NCBI GenBank assembly: GCA_944470555.2
Contig: OX104127.1
Span: 137,658,786-137,722,785, forward strand
DNA: 64,000 nucleotides
Reading direction: 5' to 3'
Origin: Heterobilharzia americana
Taxonomy: Eukaryota > Platyhelminthes > Trematoda > Strigeidida > Schistosomatidae
Position numbers and translations under genes: made by a program. Numbering within the stretch: the first letter of the stretch is position 1; each line of letters opens with the position of its first letter. The notes beneath the pieces were generated by a model. That model ran no database searches and was not told the DNA's origin. It worked only from the letters and a program-made list of their open reading frames with translations. Below are positions 43,466 through 53,734 of the stretch, one piece after another.

Positions 43466-44983
43466 TCATAGGACTGGCATTGTTCCGTTTTTTGGTGTTT
43501 TGTTATTAACTTGGGTGGGGGCTGTGGCAGTGGTGGCTTCTTTACTTGATGTATCTAACTCACTGGTCAGCGCCTGTGTGACGACCACTGACTCCAGAGG
43601 TCTTGGTGGTTGTCGTCTCTCCTCTTGCCTTGTGGGTCTAGGCTTACTTTCACATATACGTATTGAGCCACCCATGCGATCCTTCGCATTATACCATGCC
43701 TGTAGAACGTCTGTGAGGGAGGCATATGAGTCGAACTGGACGGCGAGTAGTCTGGGATTGGGTATGGTCTTCAGGTGCGCTGGCCTTGGCAGTCTACTGA
43801 CGCTGTTGGCCGGTATACTGTTGAGACCAACTTTGGTTGAGAGCCATTGCCATTGTTGGACGTCGTGAAAGTACCGATCTTTGACCGAGCGGTCACTTGG
43901 CAATTCTGGAATCCCATGTACAACTATAGTGTTGTTTCTGTTGGGATTTCCAACCGCTGACTTTCTCTCCTCCTCTCTTATTGACCATGGCTTGTCAGGC
44001 CTGGCCCGAATTTTACAGGCATTAACAACGTCCGGTTGTCGCGAGAGGAGGAGTGTGTCTTCAGCCTCTTTGGTAGTATTTAGGGACACACGTAAAGGGG
44101 GTGGCTTATCTCGGGGTGCACGGCTTCCTCGAGAAAGGCGACATAAAGTTGCAGGGAGGGGAGGGAGTCCCAGCATCTGACAGTAGTCGGTCCACATTCG
44201 GCTGTCAAACCGTTCCCTCTCGACCAACAATGAGTCTGTCGATACATCGACGTTGAACAAAATGATCGAGTTGGTCCTCCTGTGACCTGGGTTCGTTGTG
44301 GGTGGCACGCCCGACTTCCCAATGGGTTTGAGTAATTCCACTGGTTGTTTCTCAGTCACGGTGTGTGGGGTGTTTGGAATGGGTTTCGTAGAGGCTTTAG
44401 CGGTCGATGTCTTTGGCCATGCGCTTGACGTCCCCTGGGGCCGGGTAGGAGGTATGGAGACTTGACCTAATATGGTCCCCACGCGAGGTGGCGTGCCGGC
44501 AGCTGGAGCTCTAGGTCTGTTTCCAGGTCTCTCTGTGTTATCCTTTGGTGTTAACCCTACTTTATTCGAGGATGCTGGTAGCTTTTGCGTGGCGGAGAGC
44601 ATCTCCTTCAGGCTTTCTGTGCGGAGTGCGGGCATTTTCCTGCACTCTGGACAGATGTACCAGAACCACTTGCATGGTTGTCTCTTCATCAGCTTATAGT
44701 ATTGTCGGGGGACTTTGGTGTCGCAGTGGCAATGCGCCCATCGTTGACATAGGTTGCATGCAAATGCCTCATCGACTACCGAAACAACTTTGGTGCAAAC
44801 ACTGCAGCCATCGGGTGTCGTAATACAGCCTTCCTTGCATGAATAAGGTGCTACGGATTGTGGCGAACTGCTTGTGGCTGCCTTGTTCTGAAGCCTTTTA
44901 CGTCGTCTTCTATTTCCAGGCATGGTATGATCCTTGCTCAAGATAGGACTAGTTTGTGACGGGCTAGTGCTACTCTGTGTCAC
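43466..44983 (-). CDS. ORF1 of CR1-like element, zinc-finger protein
   Basis: An uninterrupted 505-codon ORF ahead of ORF2. The N-terminal part is basic (GNRRRRKRLQNK). At residues ~60-115 a PHD-like Cys/His cluster is visible: GCSVC, FACNLCQRWAHCHC, WYICPEC. The middle is Pro/Thr-rich; near residue 370 NNTIVVHGIPE looks like the start of an RRM-like fold, and the tail is low-complexity. ORF1 proteins of this clade bind element RNA. A first ATG at 44983 is assumed; an in-frame ATG about 20 codons later is also possible. ORF2 begins about 90 bp downstream. Confidence 0.85.
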   Translation of the reverse strand: MTQSSTSPSQTSPILSKDHTMPGNRRRRKRLQNKAATSSSPQSVAPYSCKEGCITTPDGCSVCTKVVSVVDEAFACNLCQRWAHCHCDTKVPRQYYKLMKRQPCKWFWYICPECRKMPALRTESLKEMLSATQKLPASSNKVGLTPKDNTERPGNRPRAPAAGTPPRVGTILGQVSIPPTRPQGTSSAWPKTSTAKASTKPIPNTPHTVTEKQPVELLKPIGKSGVPPTTNPGHRRTNSIILFNVDVSTDSLLVERERFDSRMWTDYCQMLGLPPLPATLCRLSRGSRAPRDKPPPLRVSLNTTKEAEDTLLLSRQPDVVNACKIRARPDKPWSIREEERKSAVGNPNRNNTIVVHGIPELPSDRSVKDRYFHDVQQWQWLSTKVGLNSIPANSVSRLPRPAHLKTIPNPRLLAVQFDSYASLTDVLQAWYNAKDRMGGSIRICESKPRPTRQEERRQPPRPLESVVVTQALTSELDTSSKEATTATAPTQVNNKTPKNGTMPVL

Positions 44984-45184
44984 CTGTCTGATGGCTACTG
45001 GAATTCTAGAAACATGGGTTGGCCACTTCTTTAGAAGTTCGGTGTTCTGCCCTACCTCTGTTTGTCTTCTAGTACAGACTAGTGTGTTGTTTGGGTGTTT
45101 TGGCCGTTTTTGTGCACGACCGCGTTATCCGTGTCAAAGCTTCAGACCTAGCGTTTTGGGCAGACATGTCGCTATGATATAAAC

Positions 45185-45654
45185 TTCTTGGGAAAACAAG
45201 TAGTTAACAACAATAAGAGGGTTGAAGACTGAATGCAGCAAAAGGACAGAATAGAAAAGGGAAGATAATTTATGTTGGCTCACCTTCAGACACTTGTCAC
45301 TTGATCCTCTGCTCTTGACCAACGAGTTTAACCGTAAGCTCCAGATGCGTATGTATAACCAGGAAAGATATTTCCTGGGGAATGACCTCCGAGGAGAACC
45401 GAGAGCTAAGGCAGTTTGGCAGTTGAAACGCCCAAGAACCACTGACAGGAGGTAGACCGGTTGGTTCAAAGGAATAATAATGCCAATTTTCAACTGTTGA
45501 GAAGTGAGCTGACGAATACGCAGGGGTGAGGTGCGTGGACGGACAGAAGTGCTGCAAACGTTCGATCTTTTTAGATTGAGTATTGTAAGTGGGAGTTTTT
45601 CAATGTGGAAAAATCCAAAAGCTGAGAGACGAGCGAAAACACGTCACTAAAGCA
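45185..45654. other. Unassigned interval between two retrotransposons
   Basis: Minus ORF 45134-45493 and others have no recognised domain. Confidence 0.35.
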
Positions 45655-48005
45655 ACATTAAAATGTCCTTCAACCTCGCAAGGTTAACTAGTTCACCAGT
45701 TACTAGCCGGTCCCAAGCCTGGGTAAAGAGGGCAGGTTGGGTATAGGGCTAGCAACCCTACCTCGTGAAACAAACCTAACCGCTAGAAAAAATTCAAGGC
45801 ACAAACGATACATAAAAAATAATAATAAGATTATTCCCCACTGGAATCGAAGAGGCGAAATGACGCCAGTTGGTGAAAGCCTTCGGGAAGCCAATTGGCC
45901 GATGTCTTTTCCCACCCTCGATGAAAGCGAAAGTAAACTTGGGGACATGGAATGTCTCACCATGCTTAAACCCAGCGGGGCAGCCCAGATTGCAAACGAG
46001 ATGAGGAGGTGTCACATTGAAGTGCTTGGAATTTGCGAAGGCGGATGGAATGGAAGTCGACTCTCTTAGCTGTCGACCGGAGAATCAATAATCTACTCTG
46101 ATATTGACACCCAGACGACAACCACGAGCACACTAAGTTTTCGGGTGGCTATCATGATGTCCTCAAGAGCGTCGAAGGCTCTCATGCAGTGAGAACCAAT
46201 CTCCTCCACGATCATGACAGCAAGATGGATTCAGCTGAAAGGGAAGAAAGGTCACAATCATACAATGCTACGCTATGCACCTACAAATAATGCATAGCAA
46301 GAGAAAAAGGAGGAATTATACACACGGCTTCAATCAACACTGGACAAGACCTCAGTTGGAGATATCAAAATCATAATGGGTGACATGAATGCCAAACTGG
46401 GAGGGGACAACACAGGAAGAGAACTAATCATGGGTCGAGAAGCGCTAGGTGAGGTGATGAACGAGAATGGAGAGTTGTTTGCAGAATTCTGTGCATTCAA
46501 CGATTTGGTGATTGGAGCGGGGCAGTGTGTTCAAGCACAAGGATATCCACAAAGCGACATGGATTTGATTTCACCAGACACCAGGACACACTAAAAATCA
46601 AATCGACTTTATCTCAATGTGAAAAAAGTGGAGACGCAGTCTACTTGACACAAGGTCAAGAAGAGAAACAGATGTAGGTTCACACCACTATCTAGTGCGA
46701 GGAACCTTCCAAATCAAGTTAAAAGTCTTCAAGGAAGCTGGTGATAGACCACAGTTCAAGTACAACACTCGGAAACTGAAGGATGAAACTACAAAGGAAA
46801 TCTTCACGTCAGTCAAAAAGACAAAATGCGAGATGTCGAGGAACATCCGTGAAGAAACCTGTGTAGAAGAACACTGGAAGTCTTTGGAGGAGATGTGGAA
46901 AGAAACCTGCACAGCCGTATCGAGAAGGAAGAAGAAAGAAGATAAGGAATGGATCTCGACGGATACATGGAAGCTGATAGAGGAGAGGAGGATGGTGAAG
47001 CAGAAGATAAAACCAGTGCAAGGATGTTCAACGACAAGAGGAACTGAGCACAATGTATAAAACACTGGACAAAGAAGTGAAGAAGAGTGCACGCAAAGAC
47101 AAAAGACACTCCAACAAAACACTGGCAAGTGAAGCAGAACAGGCTGCAGGTAAGAGAGACCTGACAACATTGTATCAAATAACCAGGTTACTATCTGGGA
47201 GGAGATCAACGCAGACGAAACTAGTACAAGATGATGACGGAAATTTAATTACGAAAGAAGAGAAACAAAGGAAACATGGGCCGACCACTTCAAAAAGCTC
47301 TTGAATCGACCACCACCTACACTTCGTCCAGAAATACCACCTGCAGCCACTGAACTACAAGTAAACACAAATCCTCCAACAAAAGTCCTGAACGCCATAA
47401 AGCTACTGAAATGTGGGAAAGCAGCAGGACCAGATGGAATACCGCCAGAAGCACTGGAAACAGACGCAGAGACAACAGCCGACATGCTCACACCACTATT
47501 GCTGAAGGTCTCGAAGGAAGGGAAGGTACCAGCAGATTGGAAGGAGGGCTACCTTGTCAAACTCCCGGAGAAGGGAGACCTCAGTGTTTGCAAGAGCTGG
47601 CGCGGAATCACTCTCCTGTCCACCCCAAGCAAAATATTAAGCCGCATCATCCTGGAAAGGCTAAAGGATGCACTGGATTCAAAACCACGACCGGAACAGG
47701 CTGACTGGATTCAGGAAGTACAAATCATGTGCGGACCGAACTGCAACGCTACACTTCGCATCATCACAGAACAGAGTATAGAATGGCAGTCAAATCTCTA
47801 CCTTATCACAACTTCATCGATTTTGCGAAGGCCTTTGACAGCGTCGACCGACAAGTAATTCGGAAACTGCTTCAATACTACAGAATAACACAAACCTTTA
47901 TCAATCTCATTCAACAACTATGTGAAGACGCCACATGCCAAGTAATTCACAATGGGAAGCTCAGTGATGCTTTTGAAGTCAAGACAAGAGTGAAACAAGG
48001 TTGTT
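45655..48005 (+). mobile_element. RTE-like family A copy with intact 5' end, 3'-truncated
   Basis: The 5' end AACCTCGCAAGGTTAACTAG is shared with 52370. Endonuclease traces: LGDMECLTM near 45940, GICEGGWNGSR, then GDMNAKLGGDN (46379) and AEFCAFNDLVIG. RT: LKCGKAAGPDGIPPEAL, KSWRGITLLSTPSKILSRII, then in a new frame FIDFAKAFDSVDRQVI (motif A) and TRVKQGC (start of motif B), where it stops near 48005. Loss of the 3' end is unusual for a LINE, so a later deletion or recombination is likely. Several frameshifts and stops. Confidence 0.88.
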
Positions 48006-48374
48006 TCTATCCCCCACCAAGTCAAATTATTGATATGGTTGGCGTCGAGTTATGTAAGCTGACTAAAGAAATTTCCGGGGAACTAGTATACCCTGGTAAT
48101 GTGCCACGTTTCTTTCATGTGTATTTAGGAATTTGTGACATAAATTCACTGATTTAAGAAATCCGAGGGATAGGGTTGGTGTGGTGCTTACTGGACAGAG
48201 ACAACAGAGTCAAGATGCTTAGTTTTGCTACTCGGGAAATGATAACAAAATACAAAAGTTTCCGGCAGTTGTAGGTAACGATTTGACATACAACACCTCT
48301 AGGGAAAGGTACTTAGCTAAGGTCAATAATTCCGTTTTCTAGCCACCCGCTTTACCAATTGAAATGCACTTACT

Positions 48375-49680
48375 AGTCCAGTCAAACTCGGCAAGAGCAG
48401 GCAGACTGCTGGATACGTACACTAGACCTCATGAGGAGCGCATGTACATGATTAATCTTCAGAAACCTCGTAGACTGCTGAAAACCTGCTAACTGCCTAT
48501 GTGTATATTGTTCAACTCTTTAAATAAATTTTTCACGTGTTCCTCCTTTGTTGTTTATTGAGGCGGAAAGTGGGATGGGTTATGGTGATGGCGTTTGGAA
48601 TGGGAAGATTTGTGTTACTTTATCATGACTGATGGGTATAGGCATTCAACTCACAACCAGTGCGTTATACTTCCCAGGCACGTCAATGGAAGCCTGATCA
48701 GTCAAGTAGTGTAGCTAACCATCACAGGTGTGGTTCCTCACCTGTGTAACTACTTCACCTCAGAGGTCGTCACCTCGTGAAAACTACCTACCATGCGGAA
48801 GACATTAGCGTTTGTCCCGCTTGTGCGGCATTTGTCCTTACGCACCATAGTATTTCCCTATGCAGCCTGATAACAATTGAAGAGGCATCAGCAAGTTTTT
48901 TAGAAGTTTCCTTTCATAAAAGCAACACTCTTTACAAATGCACGCGAAAAAATACATGTATATGCACAGAAACAAATATAGGGCTAAAGTTAGGTCCCAA
49001 CTTCCATTGCTATGCATACTGATCCTCGAAATCAGGCTCCATATCCTTGCGTTGTATCAAAACACGCTATTACCTATTCAGTTATTAAGGAAAAGGATTT
49101 ACAAAAGCAATATTAATTTATATCGAACAAAGAGTTGTACGAAAACATGTCATCTTTACAGGCAATATCTGAGTGTTAATGTTTCCAGTGACAAAATCCT
49201 GAAATAAATCATCACACCATATACAGTTTCCTAGAGTTGTTATTATTACTAGAGTAGGCAATCGTCTCTTTACTAGTTCTCAAGTACCACTCGCAGTTAT
49301 TTTGTTAAGTTACATTTACAAACACTGACAGTTCTTCAAAAAACTATCGGCATCATGACGGCAATTTCACTTGCCATCAAAATGCTGAGATCGGCAAAAA
49401 ACTTCCAACACGTTAAAGTATTTACTTCAAGAAGGATAACACAAAATACGGCAAAACTAATATTTATATTACTCCTGGAACAGAAAACACCTGGGATTCA
49501 AAAAGGAAAAAAAATTACAAAGTGAAGTTAAAGTACTTTGAAAGATGAATTTCCAGTGCTTATTAGCAATTAAATATTGGAAAGATATTGTTATCTGAAA
49601 CTAAATACATGTCCAATTAGACATACGCAACATCTTGTGCTTAAATGCATAATGTTTAAGTAAAACCAGAAACTACGTCC
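48375..49680 (+). repeat. Segmental duplication, copy A (uninterrupted)
   Basis: Diverged but colinear with 51325-53710. Shared landmarks: AAACCTGCT at 48483 and 51446; CACCATAGTATTTCCCT at 48843 and 51756; CAGCCTGATAACA at 48864 and 51881; GACAGTTCTTCAAAAAA at 49326 and near 53358; GGAACAGAAAACAC at 49477 and 53510. No coding recognised. Confidence 0.85.
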
Positions 49681-49894
49681 ACTACGTCCGGATAACAAGC
49701 AGATCAAGCCCCTTTTTTTTACCGCAGTGAGGCATACTCATCGAAGAAAACAGGCTAAAAACGAAGGAAAAATTAAAAACCACTCGTTTTGACAAGTCTT
49801 TAAGGGATCCTTGGTTTTAAGACTTCAGCTGTCCAAGAAACCGTCTGTGGCCTACGTCCGTCTACAGGTAGCCCCTCACCTGCAAAGTGCAATA

Positions 49895-49985
49895 CCAAAT
49901 TTCGCGCGGGTGAGACAAAGCGCTAACTGTCGTCGTTCTGATTGGCCAATGCTATATGGCCTTCACAAAAGCCAAGGAGCCAGTT
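49895..49985 (+). promoter_or_regulatory. Promoter-like repeat, second copy
   Basis: AAATTTCGCGCGGGTGAGAC, TCTGATTGGCCAATGCTATA (CCAAT on both strands). Related to 39880-40000, but the TATA box is weaker. Confidence 0.35.
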
Positions 49986-49989
49986 TCTA

Positions 49990-50680
49990 ACCTTCCTAAC
50001 GTGTCGAATGGGTGAGACTAAAAATTATCCCCAGGTGGTATAGGATACTGGCTGAAAATACTTTTTTGTACTCCGTGAATATGTATTCTGAAGCAAAAAC
50101 CGCAATCCTGATTCCTTTTTTGGACGTAAGTTGAAGCCTCAACTAACTCAATGTGATCTGTGAGCATCATTTATCCTGAATAACTGTACTTACTTTCCGC
50201 CTAAGAAGTGGAAGTGTAGCCAACACTGAACAGAAAATTAACTGTTTGAAACACGATTTATTGACAGATGGCATTGCAAAAACCATCCAAATAGTTAAAA
50301 TATTCATGCAAAAACACAGAAAATGTTGGTATCACCACAAACAACTGGACAATGTATGGGGAGCACGACAACATCTGGGGGCAACTTTTAGTCTCACCCA
50401 GTGGGATTAGTTCTCAAGCTATACAGACGCATGAGTGTAACAATTGGCATTGGTAAAGGAGCATCAAATTTTCCTTCAGATCGATTGTTGTATCGGTAAA
50501 TCTCGTAGCTGAGTTCAAACAGCTAGTGAGGAACGGGAGCTTGTGAACATTGCAGGAGTGCAAAGTCTGCATGAAAAGAATTTAAGATTTGGATTGCTTA
50601 CTTTATGAAGTCATTAAAAGATAAAAGCTAACAGGTTGTACAGGATTTGTCATTTTTTCACAAACAGAGACGAGAACAAT
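49990..50680. other. No confident feature
   Basis: Upstream of the micro-intron gene; no clear promoter boxes. Two GTGAGACTAAAA/TTAGTCTCACC segments (about 50010 and 50388) are inverted relative to each other. Confidence 0.3.
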
Positions 50681-50684
50681 AACC

Positions 50685-51186
50685 ATGACTCCGCGTAGTA
50701 CAAGTCTGATTACACTGTTTTTCCTTGTCAAGTTGGTCGGTACAGTATAACTCACCCAGAACGCCGAGTGGATGTAGAGAATGTGTTGTATACATTCTTT
50801 CCTTTATAGTCGAGCTTTTAGGAAATATTGGAATGTGCCGCAGAGATATATATCGCTGGAAGGTCAATGAAGAAAATCGCGGTCCGCACCACTACCTGCA
50901 GTTTGATGTAAGTCCACCATTCTAATCTTCGTTATTACAGACGGGAGGCATAACCTCTGGTGTGCAGCATTCTCTAACGAAATTCTCAGCATGTTACGTG
51001 TACCAACCTGTGATGGCGCATGGTAATGTACAGGCGGTCGGATCCTCGGAGGCCTACGTGGTCTCTCAAGCGGAACACAAGTACTACGTGGCCGATAAAT
51101 GTGACTGTAAATGCCACTGCTGCACCAGTGCAGTAATGCTAATGTCCTGTCATCATTTGATCCATGTGCATAGATTTGTCTTTTGA
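50685..51186 (+). CDS. Putative secreted protein gene with micro-introns
   Basis: Proposed exons 50685-50731, 50760-50773, 50810-50907, 50941-51186; introns 28, 36 and 33 bp. Together they give one frame of 134 codons. It begins with a signal-peptide-like MTPRSTSLITLFFLVK, continues SGFELLGNIGMCRRDIYRW and GPHHYLQFD|TGGITSGVQH, and ends in a Cys-rich part (DKCDCKCHCC) and a His-containing tail. The 36- and 33-bp introns have good sites (TTTATAG; GTAAGT...TTACAG). The 28-bp intron and 14-bp exon are the weak point, proposed because they remove a TAA and restore frame. I do not recognise the family; secretion is inferred from the leader only. Confidence 0.4.
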
Positions 51187-51191
51187 TTTCG

Positions 51192-51227
51192 GTAAGCCTT
51201 CTGAAACGTTAGTTCACTTATTTGCAG
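51192..51227 (+). other. Possible further 36-bp micro-intron after the stop
   Basis: GTAAGCC...TTATTTGCAG, the same size as the other micro-introns. If used, the following sequence reads THFCTTRLSRGRNQVAVDTG in a frame shifted against the stop at 51184. So either the gene is a pseudogene, or the stop-containing end is one splice form. Confidence 0.3.
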
Positions 51228-51967
51228 ACGCATTTCTGCACCACAAGATTGTCACGAGGCCGTAACCAGGTGGCTGTAGACACCGGAGAAATGTGAATGC
51301 TTACTTCGGCGGTGATGTATGAGGTACAGTTGTTGGCTCAGGTCAACTCAGAAAGAGCACGTAGACTGCCGTTAAAGGCGCACACTGGAGCTTATGAGAA
51401 GCGCCACCTTCAGGATTGATCTTCAGTAACCTCATAGTCTTCTGAAAACCTGCTGACCACTTATGTGCGTATTGTCCCATTCCTCAAGTAAACTTTCCGC
51501 TCATTCCTTCCTTGTTGTTTACTGAAACAGAAAGTGGAATAGGTTATAGTGACAGAAGTGGAAATGGGGGATTTTTGAGCTTTATGACCAACGTGTGTAG
51601 GTATTCAACTAACAACCTGGTCAGCCGGGTAATGTAGCTAACCCCCATACAGGAGATGTGGTTTCTTAGCTAAGCAACTACGTCACCTAATGAGGAATAT
51701 CTACTACGTGGAAGCCCCCGGCAATTTCTTCGCATGCGCGACATCTATCTTCATGCACCATAGTATTTCCCTTTAAGTCGTCCCTACTGCCAAGTAGACA
51801 TCCATCGCACTACTTCGAAATCACCAAGACGAGCAAAGAGTCGCTTACCAACCACTTACGCCAGTTGCAATTCATATGTGCAGCCTGATAACACTCAAAG
51901 AAGCACCAGAAAATTATTTGGAAATTTATCGTCATGAAAGTAACATTATCTACGAATGCATGCGATA

Positions 51968-52012
51968 GTATATATATGTATATACATATATATGTATATT
52001 TATAACCTCGCC
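51968..52012. repeat. TA-rich palindromic tract
   Basis: Alternating ATATATGTATATACATATAT; at the left edge of the material inserted in copy B. Confidence 0.8.
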
Positions 52013-52044
52013 TGGTTAACTAGTTCCCTGGTTACTAGTGTGCG
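52013..52044 (+). mobile_element. Family A 5'-terminal scrap
   Basis: AACCTCGCCTGGTTAACTAG and GTTACTAG match the 5' end of the copies at 45655 and 52370; the rest of the element is absent. Confidence 0.6.
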
Positions 52045-52369
52045 AAAATGTGCAATCAGAAGCTTTGTCAGTAAACAAGCAAAGTGACCAAATCATCAAG
52101 ATTCGTCAATACGAATCAATTAAAGAGATCTGTTCCTGTGCATTTGTCTCCTATCACTGCCTGGAATTGTTATTATGGTCACCGAGATTACGATTATTTC
52201 CATCGTGAATGTTTAGTTCATTTTCCTGTGTCTATTTATCATCTTGTAATTAGGGCCTTGTGCAGCTGTATTATATTACTGGAAACTTATATTCTTCAGA
52301 CAGTAGTGTAGACCTATTGCAGTTTTATTAGCAAAGATCCCTTGTTTTGTATTCATTATGTATCTGTTC

Positions 52370-53006
52370 AACCTCGCCAGGTTAACTAGTTCACCAGTTA
52401 CTAGCCGGTCCCAAGCCTGGGTAAAGAGGGCAGGTTGGGTATAGGGCTAGCAACCCTACCTCGTGAAACAAACCTAACCGCTAGAAAAAATTCAAGGCAC
52501 AAACGATACATAAAAAATAATAATAAGATTATTCCCCACTGGAATCGAAGAGGCGAAATGACGCCAGTTGGTGAAACCTTCGGGAAGCCAATTGGCCGAT
52601 GTCTTTTCCCACCCTCGATGAAAGCGAAAGTAAACTTGGGGACATGGAATGTCTCACCATGCTTAAACCCAGCGGGGCAGCCCAGATTGCAAACGAGATG
52701 AGGAGGTATCACATTGAAGTGCTTGGAATTTGCGAAGGCGGATGGAATGGAAGTCGACTCTCTTAGCTGTCGACCGGAGAATCAATAATCTACTCTGATA
52801 TTGACACCCAGACGACAACCACGAGCACACTAAGTTTTCGGGTGGCTATCATGATGTCCCCGACAGCATCGAAGGCTTTCGATGAGAGAGAGCTTTTGTG
52901 CTGCCGTGGAGCCAGGTTGAAAATATTTCAGAGAAGAGAATGGAATGGGGACGTTCTAGGGAAGCCCCATATTTCATTAAGGACCCAAGGGACAAATAAT
53001 GATAAT
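52370..53006 (+). mobile_element. Internally deleted family A copy with both ends
   Basis: The first ~510 bp (to about 52885) is nearly identical to 45655-46180, including GDMECLTM-coding sequence. It then jumps to the 3' end: GCTGCCGTGGAGCCAGGTTG aligns with 27030 of the copy at 26190, ending GGGACAAATAATGATAAT. About 2.5 kb, the whole RT, is missing. Confidence 0.85.
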
Positions 53007-53734
53007 GTGAGTTCCAAAAGTCTACTGCTACGCATTAGAATGGTTACTGGCTCTTGGAATGATGATCCTAGAAGACATAACTCATATGCTTGCGTTGTAC
53101 CAAGACACACGACTACCTATTCAATTAATAATGGGAAAGGATTCATGTCGACGGTAATAATTTATTTCGCATAATGAATTTTTCGAGAGCATGCCATTTT
53201 TACGGGTAATATCTGAATCTTACTGCTAACAGTGAAGCTGAGAAAAATCTGAAATTAATCGACACACCATATATAGTCTCCTAGAGTAGGTAATTGTCTA
53301 TGAATTAGTCCTCACTTACTATGCGCATTCGTTCTGTTACGTTACATATGCAACCACTAACAGTTCTTCAAAAAAATATTTCAGCATTATAACGGCAATT
53401 TCACTTGCCATCGAAATGTTGTGGCAGTCAAAAAATCTGTAACAATTTAACACAGTTATCTCAGAAAAGGCAACACATAATATGGCAAAATTAATTTTCA
53501 CATTAGTGCTGGAACAGAAAACACTTGGGAGTCAATGAAGAAATTACTCACAAAGTTAACCTGCAATGCTTTGAAAGATGACTTTCCAACGCTTATCAGC
53601 CATTAACTATTGAAAAAACATTGTAACTTAAGCAAAATATCTGTCCAAACTAACATACCCACCATCGCTTGCTCAAATACGTAACGTTCACGTAAAATCA
53701 GAAATAAGTCATTTAAGTTCGAAATATTACCACT

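Larger units (their letters stand above)
40100..45180 (-). mobile_element. Nearly complete CR1-like non-LTR retrotransposon
   Basis: About 5 kb on the minus strand with ORF1 (44983-43466) and ORF2 (43374-40479) in standard order, a 5' leader to about 45180 and a 3' UTR to about 40100. The outer borders are estimates. Coding sequence is unusually intact for this window, broken only by two frameshifts in ORF2. Confidence 0.85.
51325..53710 (+). repeat. Segmental duplication, copy B (split by RTE insertion)
   Basis: Colinear with 48375-49680 in two parts, 51325-51970 and about 53035-53710. The ~1.06 kb between them has no counterpart in copy A and consists mostly of family A sequence. Copy B ends next to another family A element at 53735. 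Confidence 0.82.

Noticed and set aside
43413..44180. Plus-strand ORFs of 151 and 99 codons
   Set aside because: Antisense shadows of ORF1 of the CR1-like element.
45500..45530. GCTGACGAATACGCAG as another hammerhead core
   Set aside because: No stem II or GAAA box follows, so this is a chance match to the first box.
46688..47209. 173-codon minus ORF
   Set aside because: Antisense to the family A endonuclease/RT linker; its hydrophobic look comes from the complement of a Lys/Glu-rich stretch.
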